Of a stretch of 64,000 nt of DNA, positions 26,563 to 34,486 are shown one piece after another. A model generated the notes under the pieces. The model had not been told where the DNA came from and ran no database searches. It was given only the letters and a program-made list of their open reading frames with translations. A program made the position numbers and the translations under genes. Positions within the stretch are counted from its first letter, which is position 1. Every line of letters starts with the position of its first letter. The DNA is from Algoriphagus sp. A40 (lineage in GTDB: Bacteria; Bacteroidota; Bacteroidia; Cytophagales; Cyclobacteriaceae), in contig NZ_MUNY01000035.1 of assembly GCF_002002735.1 (NCBI RefSeq), positions 1 through 64,000 of the forward strand, read 5' to 3'.

Positions 26563-28839
26563 ATGTTTACCAAACCCAGGATTGGTCTCCAAAATCAAAC
26601 CCATCCCTTAATTTTCAACCCAAAAAATTTATATGATTGGGAAGAAATACAAGAACTTCGAACAAATGATTATGTACTTGTTGTCGACGAAATCGATAGC
26701 CAAGTATGTGATTTGATTAAAGCTGAAAACCCTGAAGTTCAACTTTCCAAAAGTGAAATTGCAGGTAAACTCAATGACTTTTTCAGTGAAATTGAAAAGG
26801 ACCGATTTGGCAATTGGGTGTTTTATCCTTGGAAAAATACACTAGTCCATATTTTGCCCGAAATGGAATTTGTTCGGGTAAGAACCCTTCGAAACAATTA
26901 TAAAATTACTCCATCCGAACAAAAAGATTTAGGGACTAAAATAGTAGGCATAGTGGGTCTTTCTGTCGGCCAGAGTATTGCACTCGCTATGGCCTTGGAA
27001 AGAAGCTGTGGCGAAATGAGACTTGCAGATTTTGACACCCTTGAACTTAGCAATTTAAACAGGCTAAAGGCAGGCGTAACGAGTCTTGGCATTGAAAAGG
27101 TGGTGATTGCAGCCCGTGAAATTTCTGAAATAGATCCGTACTTGAAAGTCACCCTGTTCCGGGAGGGAATTAATGAAGAAAACATAGGTGATTTCTTGCT
27201 TAAGAGCGGGAAACTTGACCTTTTAGTGGACGAATGTGACAGCTTAGATGTCAAATTGCTGTTACGGGAAGAAGCAAAAAAGGTGGGTATTCCGGTGATG
27301 ATGGATACCTCGGATCGGGGAATGCTAGACGTGGAGCGGTTTGATATCGAACCGGATAGACCACTTTTCCATGGAATGGTCGAAGGAATTAATAAAGCGG
27401 AGCTGGCCAGCCTTTCCAATAAAGAGCGTGTAGCTATTGTTCTGAAAATCACCGGTTTGGAGACCCTTTCTCTCCGGATGAAAGCATCTTTGTTGGAGAT
27501 TGGTTCGACGATCACTTCATGGCCCCAGCTCGCTTCCGGCGTTTTTTTAGGCGGTGCATCTGTGGCCCATGTTGGCCGAAGATTGCTTTTGGGTGACCAT
27601 GTTCCATCCGGGAGGTTTTACGTCGACTTTGACGACCTGGTCAAAATCGACCAGCCCCAAGAATTTGCGGTCCTTCCTAATTACCAACCTGTTTCAGAGA
27701 TTTCAAAGAAGATTCTGGATCAAGTGCCGGGTCATATTCTTCAGTCTGGTTACATTCTTTCACCTGAAGAGCTAAAAATGATCCTTTCCTTTGCCAATAT
27801 GGCACCCTCTGGGGGAAACATTCAGCCATGGATTTGGGTGTTTGACCGCAAGGGTGTCTTGCATCTTTTTCACGACCAGAAAAGGAGCCGCTCAATGCTG
27901 GATTTTAAAGGGACTGGATCTTTGATCGCATTTGGTGCTGCACTAGAAAATTTAAGGCTAATCACTGCAAGAGAAGGAATTGAGATCGAAATCATCAACC
28001 ATATCCGTGAATTTGAACAGGACCTGATCTGTTCAATTCGCTTTGTGGCAAAATTCAAAAGCCCTCTTCAGGTGCCTTTCTCAGAACTTGCAGCGGGGAT
28101 TACCCTCCGTTGTACCAACAGAAAAAACACAGGCAGACAATTGCTCGATTCTGCGCAATTGCAGGAATTGAGTTCTTTGGCTCAATCTAACGGGATTTCC
28201 CTCAAAATCACCGAGGATGCTAAAGATCTCGAAAGCCTGGCCGAAGTTGTTGGCGGTATGGATAGGATGAGGTTTTTCCACGAAGAGGGACTGATGGATT
28301 TCATCAAAGAAGTGAGATGGACGGAAAAAGATGCCATTGAATCCAAGGATGGGATAGATATTGCGACACTAGAAATGTCAGCAACCGAAAGGGCCGCCAT
28401 GGGCTTGTTGAAAGATCCGAGAACGGTTCGGTTTTTCAGGAAATTTTTGATGGGATATGGACTAACCAAAATATCTAAAGATACCCTCACTACTTCATCC
28501 GCAATTATGTTGCTACAGGGGAATGAATTTTCTCCCATTAGCTATCTTGAAGGAGGTAAGGCATTGCAAAGAATCTGGATAAAGGCAAATATGATGGGGA
28601 TTAGCGTACAACCCGTTGCGGCAATGCTATTCATTTTCCAAAAAGTATTCAAAGAGACGGACCACGGATTTACTAAGAATGAAGCGGAGGAAATCAAAAA
28701 ATTGAAAATTAAGTTTGACAGCCTCTTCAAAAGAGAATTGGGGATGCAGGATTTGTTTATGTTTAGGCTAAACAAGGCTGGAGAACCAAGTGTTCGGGCC
28801 TATCGCCGCGATGTGGAAGAAACCTTAATTCTGGTTTGA
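26563..28839 (+). CDS. E1/ThiF-like and nitroreductase-like fusion protein (Rv1355c family)
   Basis: The 758-residue protein has three parts. An N-terminal region (1-120) has no recognised motif. A ThiF/E1-type adenylating domain (about 125-370) shows IVGIVGLSVGQSIALAMAL, the acidic end of strand 2 plus SNLNRL (DFDTLELSNLNRL), and MMDTSDRGMLDVERFD. A nitroreductase-like FMN domain (about 400-740) begins with FANMAPSGGNIQPWIWVF. This layout matches the Rv1355c/MoeY-like family. No CxxC zinc pairs or obvious E1 catalytic Cys were seen, so simple ThiF or MoeB function is unlikely. It heads an operon with a GNAT-like gene and two kinases. Cofactor use and substrate are not known. Confidence 0.88.
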   Translation: MFTKPRIGLQNQTHPLIFNPKNLYDWEEIQELRTNDYVLVVDEIDSQVCDLIKAENPEVQLSKSEIAGKLNDFFSEIEKDRFGNWVFYPWKNTLVHILPEMEFVRVRTLRNNYKITPSEQKDLGTKIVGIVGLSVGQSIALAMALERSCGEMRLADFDTLELSNLNRLKAGVTSLGIEKVVIAAREISEIDPYLKVTLFREGINEENIGDFLLKSGKLDLLVDECDSLDVKLLLREEAKKVGIPVMMDTSDRGMLDVERFDIEPDRPLFHGMVEGINKAELASLSNKERVAIVLKITGLETLSLRMKASLLEIGSTITSWPQLASGVFLGGASVAHVGRRLLLGDHVPSGRFYVDFDDLVKIDQPQEFAVLPNYQPVSEISKKILDQVPGHILQSGYILSPEELKMILSFANMAPSGGNIQPWIWVFDRKGVLHLFHDQKRSRSMLDFKGTGSLIAFGAALENLRLITAREGIEIEIINHIREFEQDLICSIRFVAKFKSPLQVPFSELAAGITLRCTNRKNTGRQLLDSAQLQELSSLAQSNGISLKITEDAKDLESLAEVVGGMDRMRFFHEEGLMDFIKEVRWTEKDAIESKDGIDIATLEMSATERAAMGLLKDPRTVRFFRKFLMGYGLTKISKDTLTTSSAIMLLQGNEFSPISYLEGGKALQRIWIKANMMGISVQPVAAMLFIFQKVFKETDHGFTKNEAEEIKKLKIKFDSLFKRELGMQDLFMFRLNKAGEPSVRAYRRDVEETLILV

Positions 28840-28841
28840 CA

Positions 28842-29552
28842 ATGTTTAAGTTCAAAGCATTTAGGGCAATTGAGGAACCGGACAGGTGTGAAAAATTTGT
28901 AAAAGGCCATGCAGATGTATTGAAACAATACGGCGTAACCAAAGTAACCTCCTCGAACAACGATTGGACCACCAATCCATTTGTATATGTGGTGACGGTG
29001 GAGTTGAAAGATACAGAAGAAGTAGTGAGCGGGCTAAGAATACACATAGCCCATCCCGATTACCCTCTGCCAATGGAGATGGCAGTTTCACAGGTGGATC
29101 ATAAGATTTTTGGACTTGTTAAAGATTATTCTTTGGAAGGTACCGGGGAGGTTTCGGGACTTTGGAATTCCAAATCTATATCAGGATATGGAGTAGGTGC
29201 AGTGTTGTTGATCCGTGCGGGAATTGCAATCGTCACTCAGTTAAAATTGGGATCACTCCTGGCTTTGGTGGCCGAATATACCCTGAAACCTTCCCTTCAA
29301 AAGGGGTTTGAAATCGAGGAGGGAATTGGAAATTCCGGGACTTTTTTTTATCCCAAATTAGATTTGGTAGCCACTTCTATAGTAATGAAAGATCCCTATA
29401 ATCTGCCGAATGCAGATCCAATTGAGAGGGATGTTATTCAAGATTTAAGGAATAATTTGCAATGCTCTAAAATTGAAACAGGACCAAAAGGAGAATTTTT
29501 GGTTGAATACGACTTAGTACTTTCAAATCCTGAATGGAGAAAAGATGTATAA
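28842..29552 (+). CDS. Uncharacterised protein, possible GNAT-fold acyltransferase
   Basis: The ATG at 28842, 2 bases after the upstream stop, gives 236 residues; a TTG two codons earlier is also open. I see no exact family, but the order of features recalls acyl-homoserine-lactone or N-acyl-amino-acid synthases: an N-terminal helix pair, an invariant-looking Trp (DWTTNPFVYVVTVEL), a strand ending VVSGLRIHIAH, a glutamate strand GEVSGLWNS, a long helix (LIRAGIAIVTQLKLGSLLALVAEY), a Gly-rich turn GIGNSGTFFYPKL and a last strand DLVATSIVM. This is a fold-level guess. It lies inside the four-gene operon and overlaps the histidine kinase gene by 8 bases. Confidence 0.8.
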   Translation: MFKFKAFRAIEEPDRCEKFVKGHADVLKQYGVTKVTSSNNDWTTNPFVYVVTVELKDTEEVVSGLRIHIAHPDYPLPMEMAVSQVDHKIFGLVKDYSLEGTGEVSGLWNSKSISGYGVGAVLLIRAGIAIVTQLKLGSLLALVAEYTLKPSLQKGFEIEEGIGNSGTFFYPKLDLVATSIVMKDPYNLPNADPIERDVIQDLRNNLQCSKIETGPKGEFLVEYDLVLSNPEWRKDV

Positions 29553-31656
29553 AACATTTGCGATATTATTTAGTCTCTTACTTTTTGTTCCCAATAAATT
29601 TTTTCTTGAAGAAACGACAAGTAAAATTGAATGCTTTTCCTATTTGCTAAAAGAACAGGACATCAGTGTCACAGAGGTTCTGAAGGAAACTGACTTGTTT
29701 TTATATAATAATTGTTCGGAATATAATTTTGGAATCAACAAACAGGCAGTTTGGATAAAAATTGAAACCGAGGACATATCCGGATTTTCAAATCCGCTCC
29801 TAGTGTTGAATTCCTCCTCACTTGATTATGTCTATTTATATCCGGTAAAATCTGGAGAAGCTGAAAGAGAATTGGTGAGTGGTAGACTGACAGGCATTGA
29901 AAAAAGATATTTCAATTCACATAAGATTGTTTTTCAGCTCTCTGAAACAGAAAAGGAAGCAGATTATTTACTCCTTAAAATTGAAAATACAGATAAAAAA
30001 ATATTTACCGGATACCTGACTGAGGACTCCCATTTTAAATCCATCATAGATTTTGAAAACATCCTGTTTGGGTTGTTGACCGGTGTGTTTGTTGGTTTGT
30101 TTTTCTATAATCTCTTCTTGTACTTTTCAGTCAGGGATAAGATTTATTTGGTTTATGTGCTACATACGTTGCTGGTATGGATGGCGCAGGCTTCGATCCT
30201 GGGTTTCACACAAGTTTTGTTTTGGCCGGAATGGGATTGGATGAATTCCCGATCCATTGTTATTTTTTCCTCACTCGTAAGCATTGTAGGGATTTGGTTT
30301 TTGAGGATTTTCCTGCAGACCAAGCATTTTGTTCCGAAACTTGATTTGGGCTTCAATTTCATTTATGTCGTCTACTTGTTTATTCTGAGCAATGCAATAA
30401 TTTTTTCTACCACACTGAGTTACCAGGTGATCCTTGTGACGCAGTCTGTGGTTGTGCTATATGTTTTGTTTGTGGCTTGGGCCACACTCAAAATGGGCTA
30501 TCGTCCCGCCCGGTATTATCTTTTGGCCTGGTCAATTTTCATGATCGGTATTTTCCTTTTCGTATTGAGTGAGATGGGAATCATCCCTACCAATAACCTG
30601 ACGGCTTATATTATGCCATTAGGTTCTGCTTTGGAAGTTGTGTTGCTTTCTTTTGCCCTGGCAGATAAAATCAATATTCTTAAAAAGGAAAAAGAAGAAG
30701 AGCAAGCCGAAAAACTGCAGGTACTCAAAGAAAATGAGAACTTGATCCGTGAGCAAAACAACATGCTGGAGGAAAAGGTCAGAATCAGGACAGATGAACT
30801 GGAATTGGCGCTGAGGACACTTCAAAATACCCAAAGCCAACTCGTGAATCAAGAAAAAATGGCTTCCTTGGGTCAGTTGACAGCTGGAATAGCACACGAA
30901 ATAAACAACCCGATCAATTTTGTGAGTTCAAATATCACTCCGCTTAAGAGGGACATAAAAGACATCATGGAGGTCATCGAGTTTTACAGGAATTCAGGTG
31001 AAAGAGAGTTTACGGCATCTACCAAAAAGGAAGCAAAAAAGCTCGAAGAGGATCTTGAACTTGACTATGTGCTTGAAGAAGTGGAGCAATTGCTCAAAGG
31101 CATGGATGATGGAGCTAAGCGGACAGTTGAAATTGTAAAAGGTCTCCGGATTTTCTCCCGAGTGGATGAACAAGATGTCAAAAAAGTGGACCTTCACGAT
31201 GGCATCAACAGCACCTTGATTTTGTTGAACAGTACGATTCCAGGCAAAATCAGAATTGTCAGGGATTTCGGTGAATTGCCAATGGTGGAATGTCTGGCCG
31301 GTAAGATCAACCAGGTTTTTATGAATATCTTAAACAATGCTGTCCATGCATTGGCTGACCACCTGGATAAAATAGCTGATCCCAAAATCACAGTCCGGAC
31401 AAAGGCCTTTACTGATCATGTGGTAGTGGAAATTGAAGACAATGGCCAGGGTATGCCGGAGAATGTCAAACAGCGGATTTTTGAACCTTTTTTTACAACA
31501 AAGCCAGTTGGAAAGGGTACAGGTTTGGGGCTTTCCATAGTTTATTCTATTATTGAAAATCACAAAGGAACCCTGGAGGTAAACACCGAGGAAGGTCAGG
31601 GTACTACTTTTATAATTTCACTTCCGATATACCAAAATGCCCCAAAGTATGAGTGA
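29545..31656 (+). CDS. 7TMR-DISM sensor histidine kinase
   Basis: The 703-residue kinase has a signal-like N-terminus, an extracellular 7TMR-DISM-type beta-sandwich domain (about 25-165, with NFGINKQAVWIKIE), seven membrane helices (about 175-375), a coiled coil (about 380-430), a phospho-acceptor His451 in GIAHEINNPINF and a HATPase domain with INQVFMNILNNAVHAL, DNGQGM and GTGLGLSIVYSII. The extracellular domain type often binds carbohydrates or other small ligands. It overlaps the preceding gene by 8 bases and the next by 20 bases, so all are tightly coupled. Confidence 0.93.
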   Translation: MYKTFAILFSLLLFVPNKFFLEETTSKIECFSYLLKEQDISVTEVLKETDLFLYNNCSEYNFGINKQAVWIKIETEDISGFSNPLLVLNSSSLDYVYLYPVKSGEAERELVSGRLTGIEKRYFNSHKIVFQLSETEKEADYLLLKIENTDKKIFTGYLTEDSHFKSIIDFENILFGLLTGVFVGLFFYNLFLYFSVRDKIYLVYVLHTLLVWMAQASILGFTQVLFWPEWDWMNSRSIVIFSSLVSIVGIWFLRIFLQTKHFVPKLDLGFNFIYVVYLFILSNAIIFSTTLSYQVILVTQSVVVLYVLFVAWATLKMGYRPARYYLLAWSIFMIGIFLFVLSEMGIIPTNNLTAYIMPLGSALEVVLLSFALADKINILKKEKEEEQAEKLQVLKENENLIREQNNMLEEKVRIRTDELELALRTLQNTQSQLVNQEKMASLGQLTAGIAHEINNPINFVSSNITPLKRDIKDIMEVIEFYRNSGEREFTASTKKEAKKLEEDLELDYVLEEVEQLLKGMDDGAKRTVEIVKGLRIFSRVDEQDVKKVDLHDGINSTLILLNSTIPGKIRIVRDFGELPMVECLAGKINQVFMNILNNAVHALADHLDKIADPKITVRTKAFTDHVVVEIEDNGQGMPENVKQRIFEPFFTTKPVGKGTGLGLSIVYSIIENHKGTLEVNTEEGQGTTFIISLPIYQNAPKYE

Positions 31657-32746
31657 TAAAATTCACGTGCTCTATATCGATGATGAGGATAATAACCTCA
31701 AGTCATTTAGGGCTACCTTGCGAAAGGACTTCAGAATTTTTACTGCGATCGACGCTGAAGAGGGGCTAAGAATAGCTCAGGAAGAGGAAGTACATGTAGT
31801 CATTGCCGATCAGCGGATGCCGGGAATGACAGGTACTGAATTTTTTGAACGGATGGTCAAAATCAACCCCGATCCGATCAGAATCCTGCTTACAGGCTAT
31901 TCTGATATAGCAAGTGTGATTGATGCGATCAACAAAGGGGAAGTTTACCGCTTCATTGACAAGCCCTGGAATATTGAGCAAATCAAAAATTCCATCAAAA
32001 ACGCCGCGGATATTTACTTCATGAGACGGGAGCTCAAGGAGAAAAACCTCAAGCTTCAAAAATTGCATTCCGAAATGAACCAGTTCGTCTATAGCCTTTC
32101 CCACGAACTCAGAGGACCTTTGATGAGTATTTCAGGGGTTTCAAAACTGGCGAAAATGGAAATTAACGAGCCTAATGTCCTGGAATATTTCGAAATGATT
32201 GATTCTGCCACAGGAAAATTGGACGACTTCATTTACAAGATGCTCGACTTTTACCGGTCTACTAAAATCGACCATAAAATCACACAAATTGATTTTAAAG
32301 ACATTATCAATCAGCAGATGATTGCCTATAGGGAGAAGTTTGACCTGACTCATTTCCATATTGAAGTCCAAGTCAACCAACAAAATGGGTTCTATTCGGA
32401 TGATGCCAAAGTCCGCGTGATACTCAATAACCTTTTTAGCAATGCTGTTCAATTTCAAAAGGATAATTCTGGTCAAAAACGCATCAGCCTCACCGTTGAT
32501 GTGATCGAAGATCAGGCAGTCATCGTTCTGGAAGATAATGGAATTGGGATCGAAGAGCGTTTTAGAGAGGAAGTATTCAACCTTTTTGCAAGAGCCACCC
32601 AGAAGAATGTAGGCACTGGATTGGGCCTTTATATGGTCAAAGAGGCTGTGGAACAAATGGGAGGTAAGATAAAATTGGATTCTGAATTGAATGAAGGGAC
32701 AACTATGACGGTTACCCTCCCGACCTTGAATAAAGGATCGCTTTAA
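31637..32746 (+). CDS. Hybrid response regulator-histidine kinase
   Basis: The 369-residue soluble protein begins with a receiver domain (about 9-125; acidic pair Asp15-Asp16, phospho-acceptor Asp58, Lys in FIDKPW), followed by a kinase core with His156 in [15 protein letters not shown] and a HATPase with DNGIGI and [13 protein letters not shown]. There is no DNA-binding domain. Together with the membrane kinase upstream it could form a relay: the membrane kinase phosphorylates the receiver, which adjusts the second kinase. Final output is not evident; the lone receiver at 25883-26356 is a candidate. It is the last gene of the operon. Confidence 0.92.
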   Translation: MPQSMSDKIHVLYIDDEDNNLKSFRATLRKDFRIFTAIDAEEGLRIAQEEEVHVVIADQRMPGMTGTEFFERMVKINPDPIRILLTGYSDIASVIDAINKGEVYRFIDKPWNIEQIKNSIKNAADIYFMRRELKEKNLKLQKLHSEMNQFVYSLSHELRGPLMSISGVSKLAKMEINEPNVLEYFEMIDSATGKLDDFIYKMLDFYRSTKIDHKITQIDFKDIINQQMIAYREKFDLTHFHIEVQVNQQNGFYSDDAKVRVILNNLFSNAVQFQKDNSGQKRISLTVDVIEDQAVIVLEDNGIGIEERFREEVFNLFARATQKNVGTGLGLYMVKEAVEQMGGKIKLDSELNEGTTMTVTLPTLNKGSL

Positions 32747-32770
32747 AGGCTGAAAATTGCGGCGGGATTG

Positions 32771-32778
32771 TATCTTTG
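32771..32778 (+). promoter_or_regulatory. -7 promoter element of ppa
   Basis: TATCTTTG matches TAnnTTTG exactly and lies 39 bases before the ppa ATG. The -33 element is not clear. Confidence 0.5.
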
Positions 32779-32817
32779 CGCCGGCAAGAGGCCATTTTTT
32801 ATCAAAAAAGAACAACT

Positions 32818-33357
32818 ATGATTAATCCCTGGCATGACGTCAATATCGGGAAAAATGCTCCTGAATATGTAATGGGCGTTATTGAAATTCCAAAAGGTTC
32901 GAAAGGAAAATATGAACTCGACAAAAAAACCGGCATGCTGATGCTGGACCGAGTTTTGTTTTCGGCCGTTCACTATCCTGCAAACTATGGCTTTATCCCG
33001 CAGACGTTTTGCGAGGACCATGACCCTTTGGATATTTTGATTATTTCGCAGATCGACATTCCTTCCATGACCCTGGTGCCCGCCAAAGTCATAGGTGTCA
33101 TGCGCATGATTGATGGCGGAGAAGCGGATGATAAAATCATCGCTGTTGCTGCCGGTGACCAGTCTGTTAATTATATCAATGACATTGACGAACTTCCTCC
33201 TCATTTGATGAAAGAGGTTCACAGATTTTTTGAAGACTATAAAAAACTGGAAAATAAGGAAGTGAAAGTCGAGGACTTTCTCGGAAAAGAAGATGCCATG
33301 CGGATTATCCGCGAAAGCATAGAACTTTACGACAAGAATTTCAGAACAAGAAAATAA
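32818..33357 (+). CDS. ppa: Inorganic pyrophosphatase, family I
   Basis: The ATG at 32818 gives 179 residues; an in-frame ATG at 32776 lies inside the predicted promoter and is unlikely. Family I motifs are present: [38 protein letters not shown] and the metal-binding DHDPLDILI. It hydrolyses pyrophosphate to phosphate in the cytoplasm and drives biosynthetic reactions. A terminator follows immediately. Confidence 0.96.
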   Translation: MINPWHDVNIGKNAPEYVMGVIEIPKGSKGKYELDKKTGMLMLDRVLFSAVHYPANYGFIPQTFCEDHDPLDILIISQIDIPSMTLVPAKVIGVMRMIDGGEADDKIIAVAAGDQSVNYINDIDELPPHLMKEVHRFFEDYKKLENKEVKVEDFLGKEDAMRIIRESIELYDKNFRTRK

Positions 33358-33361
33358 CCCG

Positions 33362-33385
33362 AAGCCTGAGTAATCAGGCTTTTTT
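33362..33385 (+). terminator. Terminator of ppa
   Basis: AAGCCTGA (33362-33369) and TCAGGCTT (33374-33381) form an 8-bp stem around GTAA, followed by a T run. The stop codon of the minus-strand gene lies within the stem. Confidence 0.88.
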
Positions 33386-33832
33386 CATTTTGAGCATCTG
33401 CTTAGCAGCTTTTTTCTTGAGGTAATTGATCAATTCGGTATAGGCCTCGTGCTCGTGGTTGGAAACCGAAATCGAGTTTTTATCGGAAAAAGCAATAGTC
33501 ACCTGTTTAAATTCCTTTTTGTTGGCCAGGACAGTTTCTTCTTCCCAGGCTAAAATCTCAGTTACAGGATAAACTTTTGTCATTCTTCTCAGAGGAAGCC
33601 TGACGATAATATGATCTTTTCCGGCTGTAATAAATCTCCATCCCGCCATCATTTTCACCAAGAGCATCAGGATGACCACTGTGATCAGAGAGCATGAAAT
33701 CAGATAAAACCAAAGGCCAAATGAACCTTTGTAAGTAAAATCCCGCATCAAAAGCACCAATCCTACAATCAGGACCAGCAATACTAAACTTAAGGAGATG
33801 TAGGTGGAGATTTTTGGCTTAATGGCTACCAT
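33374..33832 (-). CDS. Small membrane protein of unknown function
   Basis: The ATG at 33832 gives 152 residues; a longer reading to 33868 extends into the neighbouring gene. Two membrane helices (about 10-30 and 42-62) are followed by a beta-rich cytoplasmic domain (MAGWRFITAGKDHIIVRLPLRRMTKVYPVTEILAWEEE) that looks like a bacterial PH-type domain and ends in a Lys-rich helix. No function can be assigned. It overlaps the upstream ACP phosphodiesterase gene by 14 bases. Confidence 0.75.
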   Translation of the reverse strand: MVAIKPKISTYISLSLVLLVLIVGLVLLMRDFTYKGSFGLWFYLISCSLITVVILMLLVKMMAGWRFITAGKDHIIVRLPLRRMTKVYPVTEILAWEEETVLANKKEFKQVTIAFSDKNSISVSNHEHEAYTELINYLKKKAAKQMLKMKKA

Positions 33833-34424
33833 GAATTCGCTGCAGTTCGGTGAGTTTTTCTCGCGCAAAAGTCTCCAATTCCCTGAAGAAAGCGAAGAAA
33901 ATCACCTCAAATTCTGCTTCTTTTTCCAGCAGCACTTCAGTGGCCTCATTCATTTTGGAATCAAAAATTGTCCGGCGGGTGAGACCGTTCAGGGTTTTTT
34001 GGATGCCGGATATTTCCCGATAATGATACAGCCAATTCTGGGTTTTCATCCAGTAAAACATTTCCACAAACGAAGGAGGAAGCACATTCAAATGTTTTTC
34101 TATGGTTTCATAGGTCTCGTTTACAAATTTTTCCAAGGGAATGTCAGAATAGTTTTTCCAGTTTTTCCCCAGAAAGTAGTCAAAAAATATATCCGTAATC
34201 ACCGTGGAATAATGCCTGAATTTGGGTCTAAGGTAGGACTGGCTGGCTTTAACCAATGGATGCGAGTCTGTAAACATATCGATCTCCCGGTGAAGTAAAA
34301 TTCCGTTTTTTATTTCGCACCGATACTGCAATAGGTCTTTTCCTTTGATGAAATCGGCGGCGAAATTCCCCAACAGGATTCCTTCCTGACCAAAAGAGAG
34401 ATAGGCGTGGGCGAGAAAGTTCAT
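33819..34424 (-). CDS. acpH: ACP phosphodiesterase family protein (DUF479)
   Basis: The 201-residue protein has the family pattern MNFLAHAYLS, LLGNFAADFIKG, GILLHREIDMFTDSHP and DIFFDYFLGKNW, whose His and Asp residues form a metal site. AcpH removes the phosphopantetheine group from acyl carrier protein. The activity is inferred from the family. The first gene of a two-gene minus-strand unit, divergent from the helicase. Confidence 0.88.
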   Translation of the reverse strand: MNFLAHAYLSFGQEGILLGNFAADFIKGKDLLQYRCEIKNGILLHREIDMFTDSHPLVKASQSYLRPKFRHYSTVITDIFFDYFLGKNWKNYSDIPLEKFVNETYETIEKHLNVLPPSFVEMFYWMKTQNWLYHYREISGIQKTLNGLTRRTIFDSKMNEATEVLLEKEAEFEVIFFAFFRELETFAREKLTELQRIHGSH

Positions 34425-34486
34425 GTTGTGTTAAGATGGATAAACCCTAAGACTTTTGCTTAGTTTGTACCCTAAAATAAGGATTG

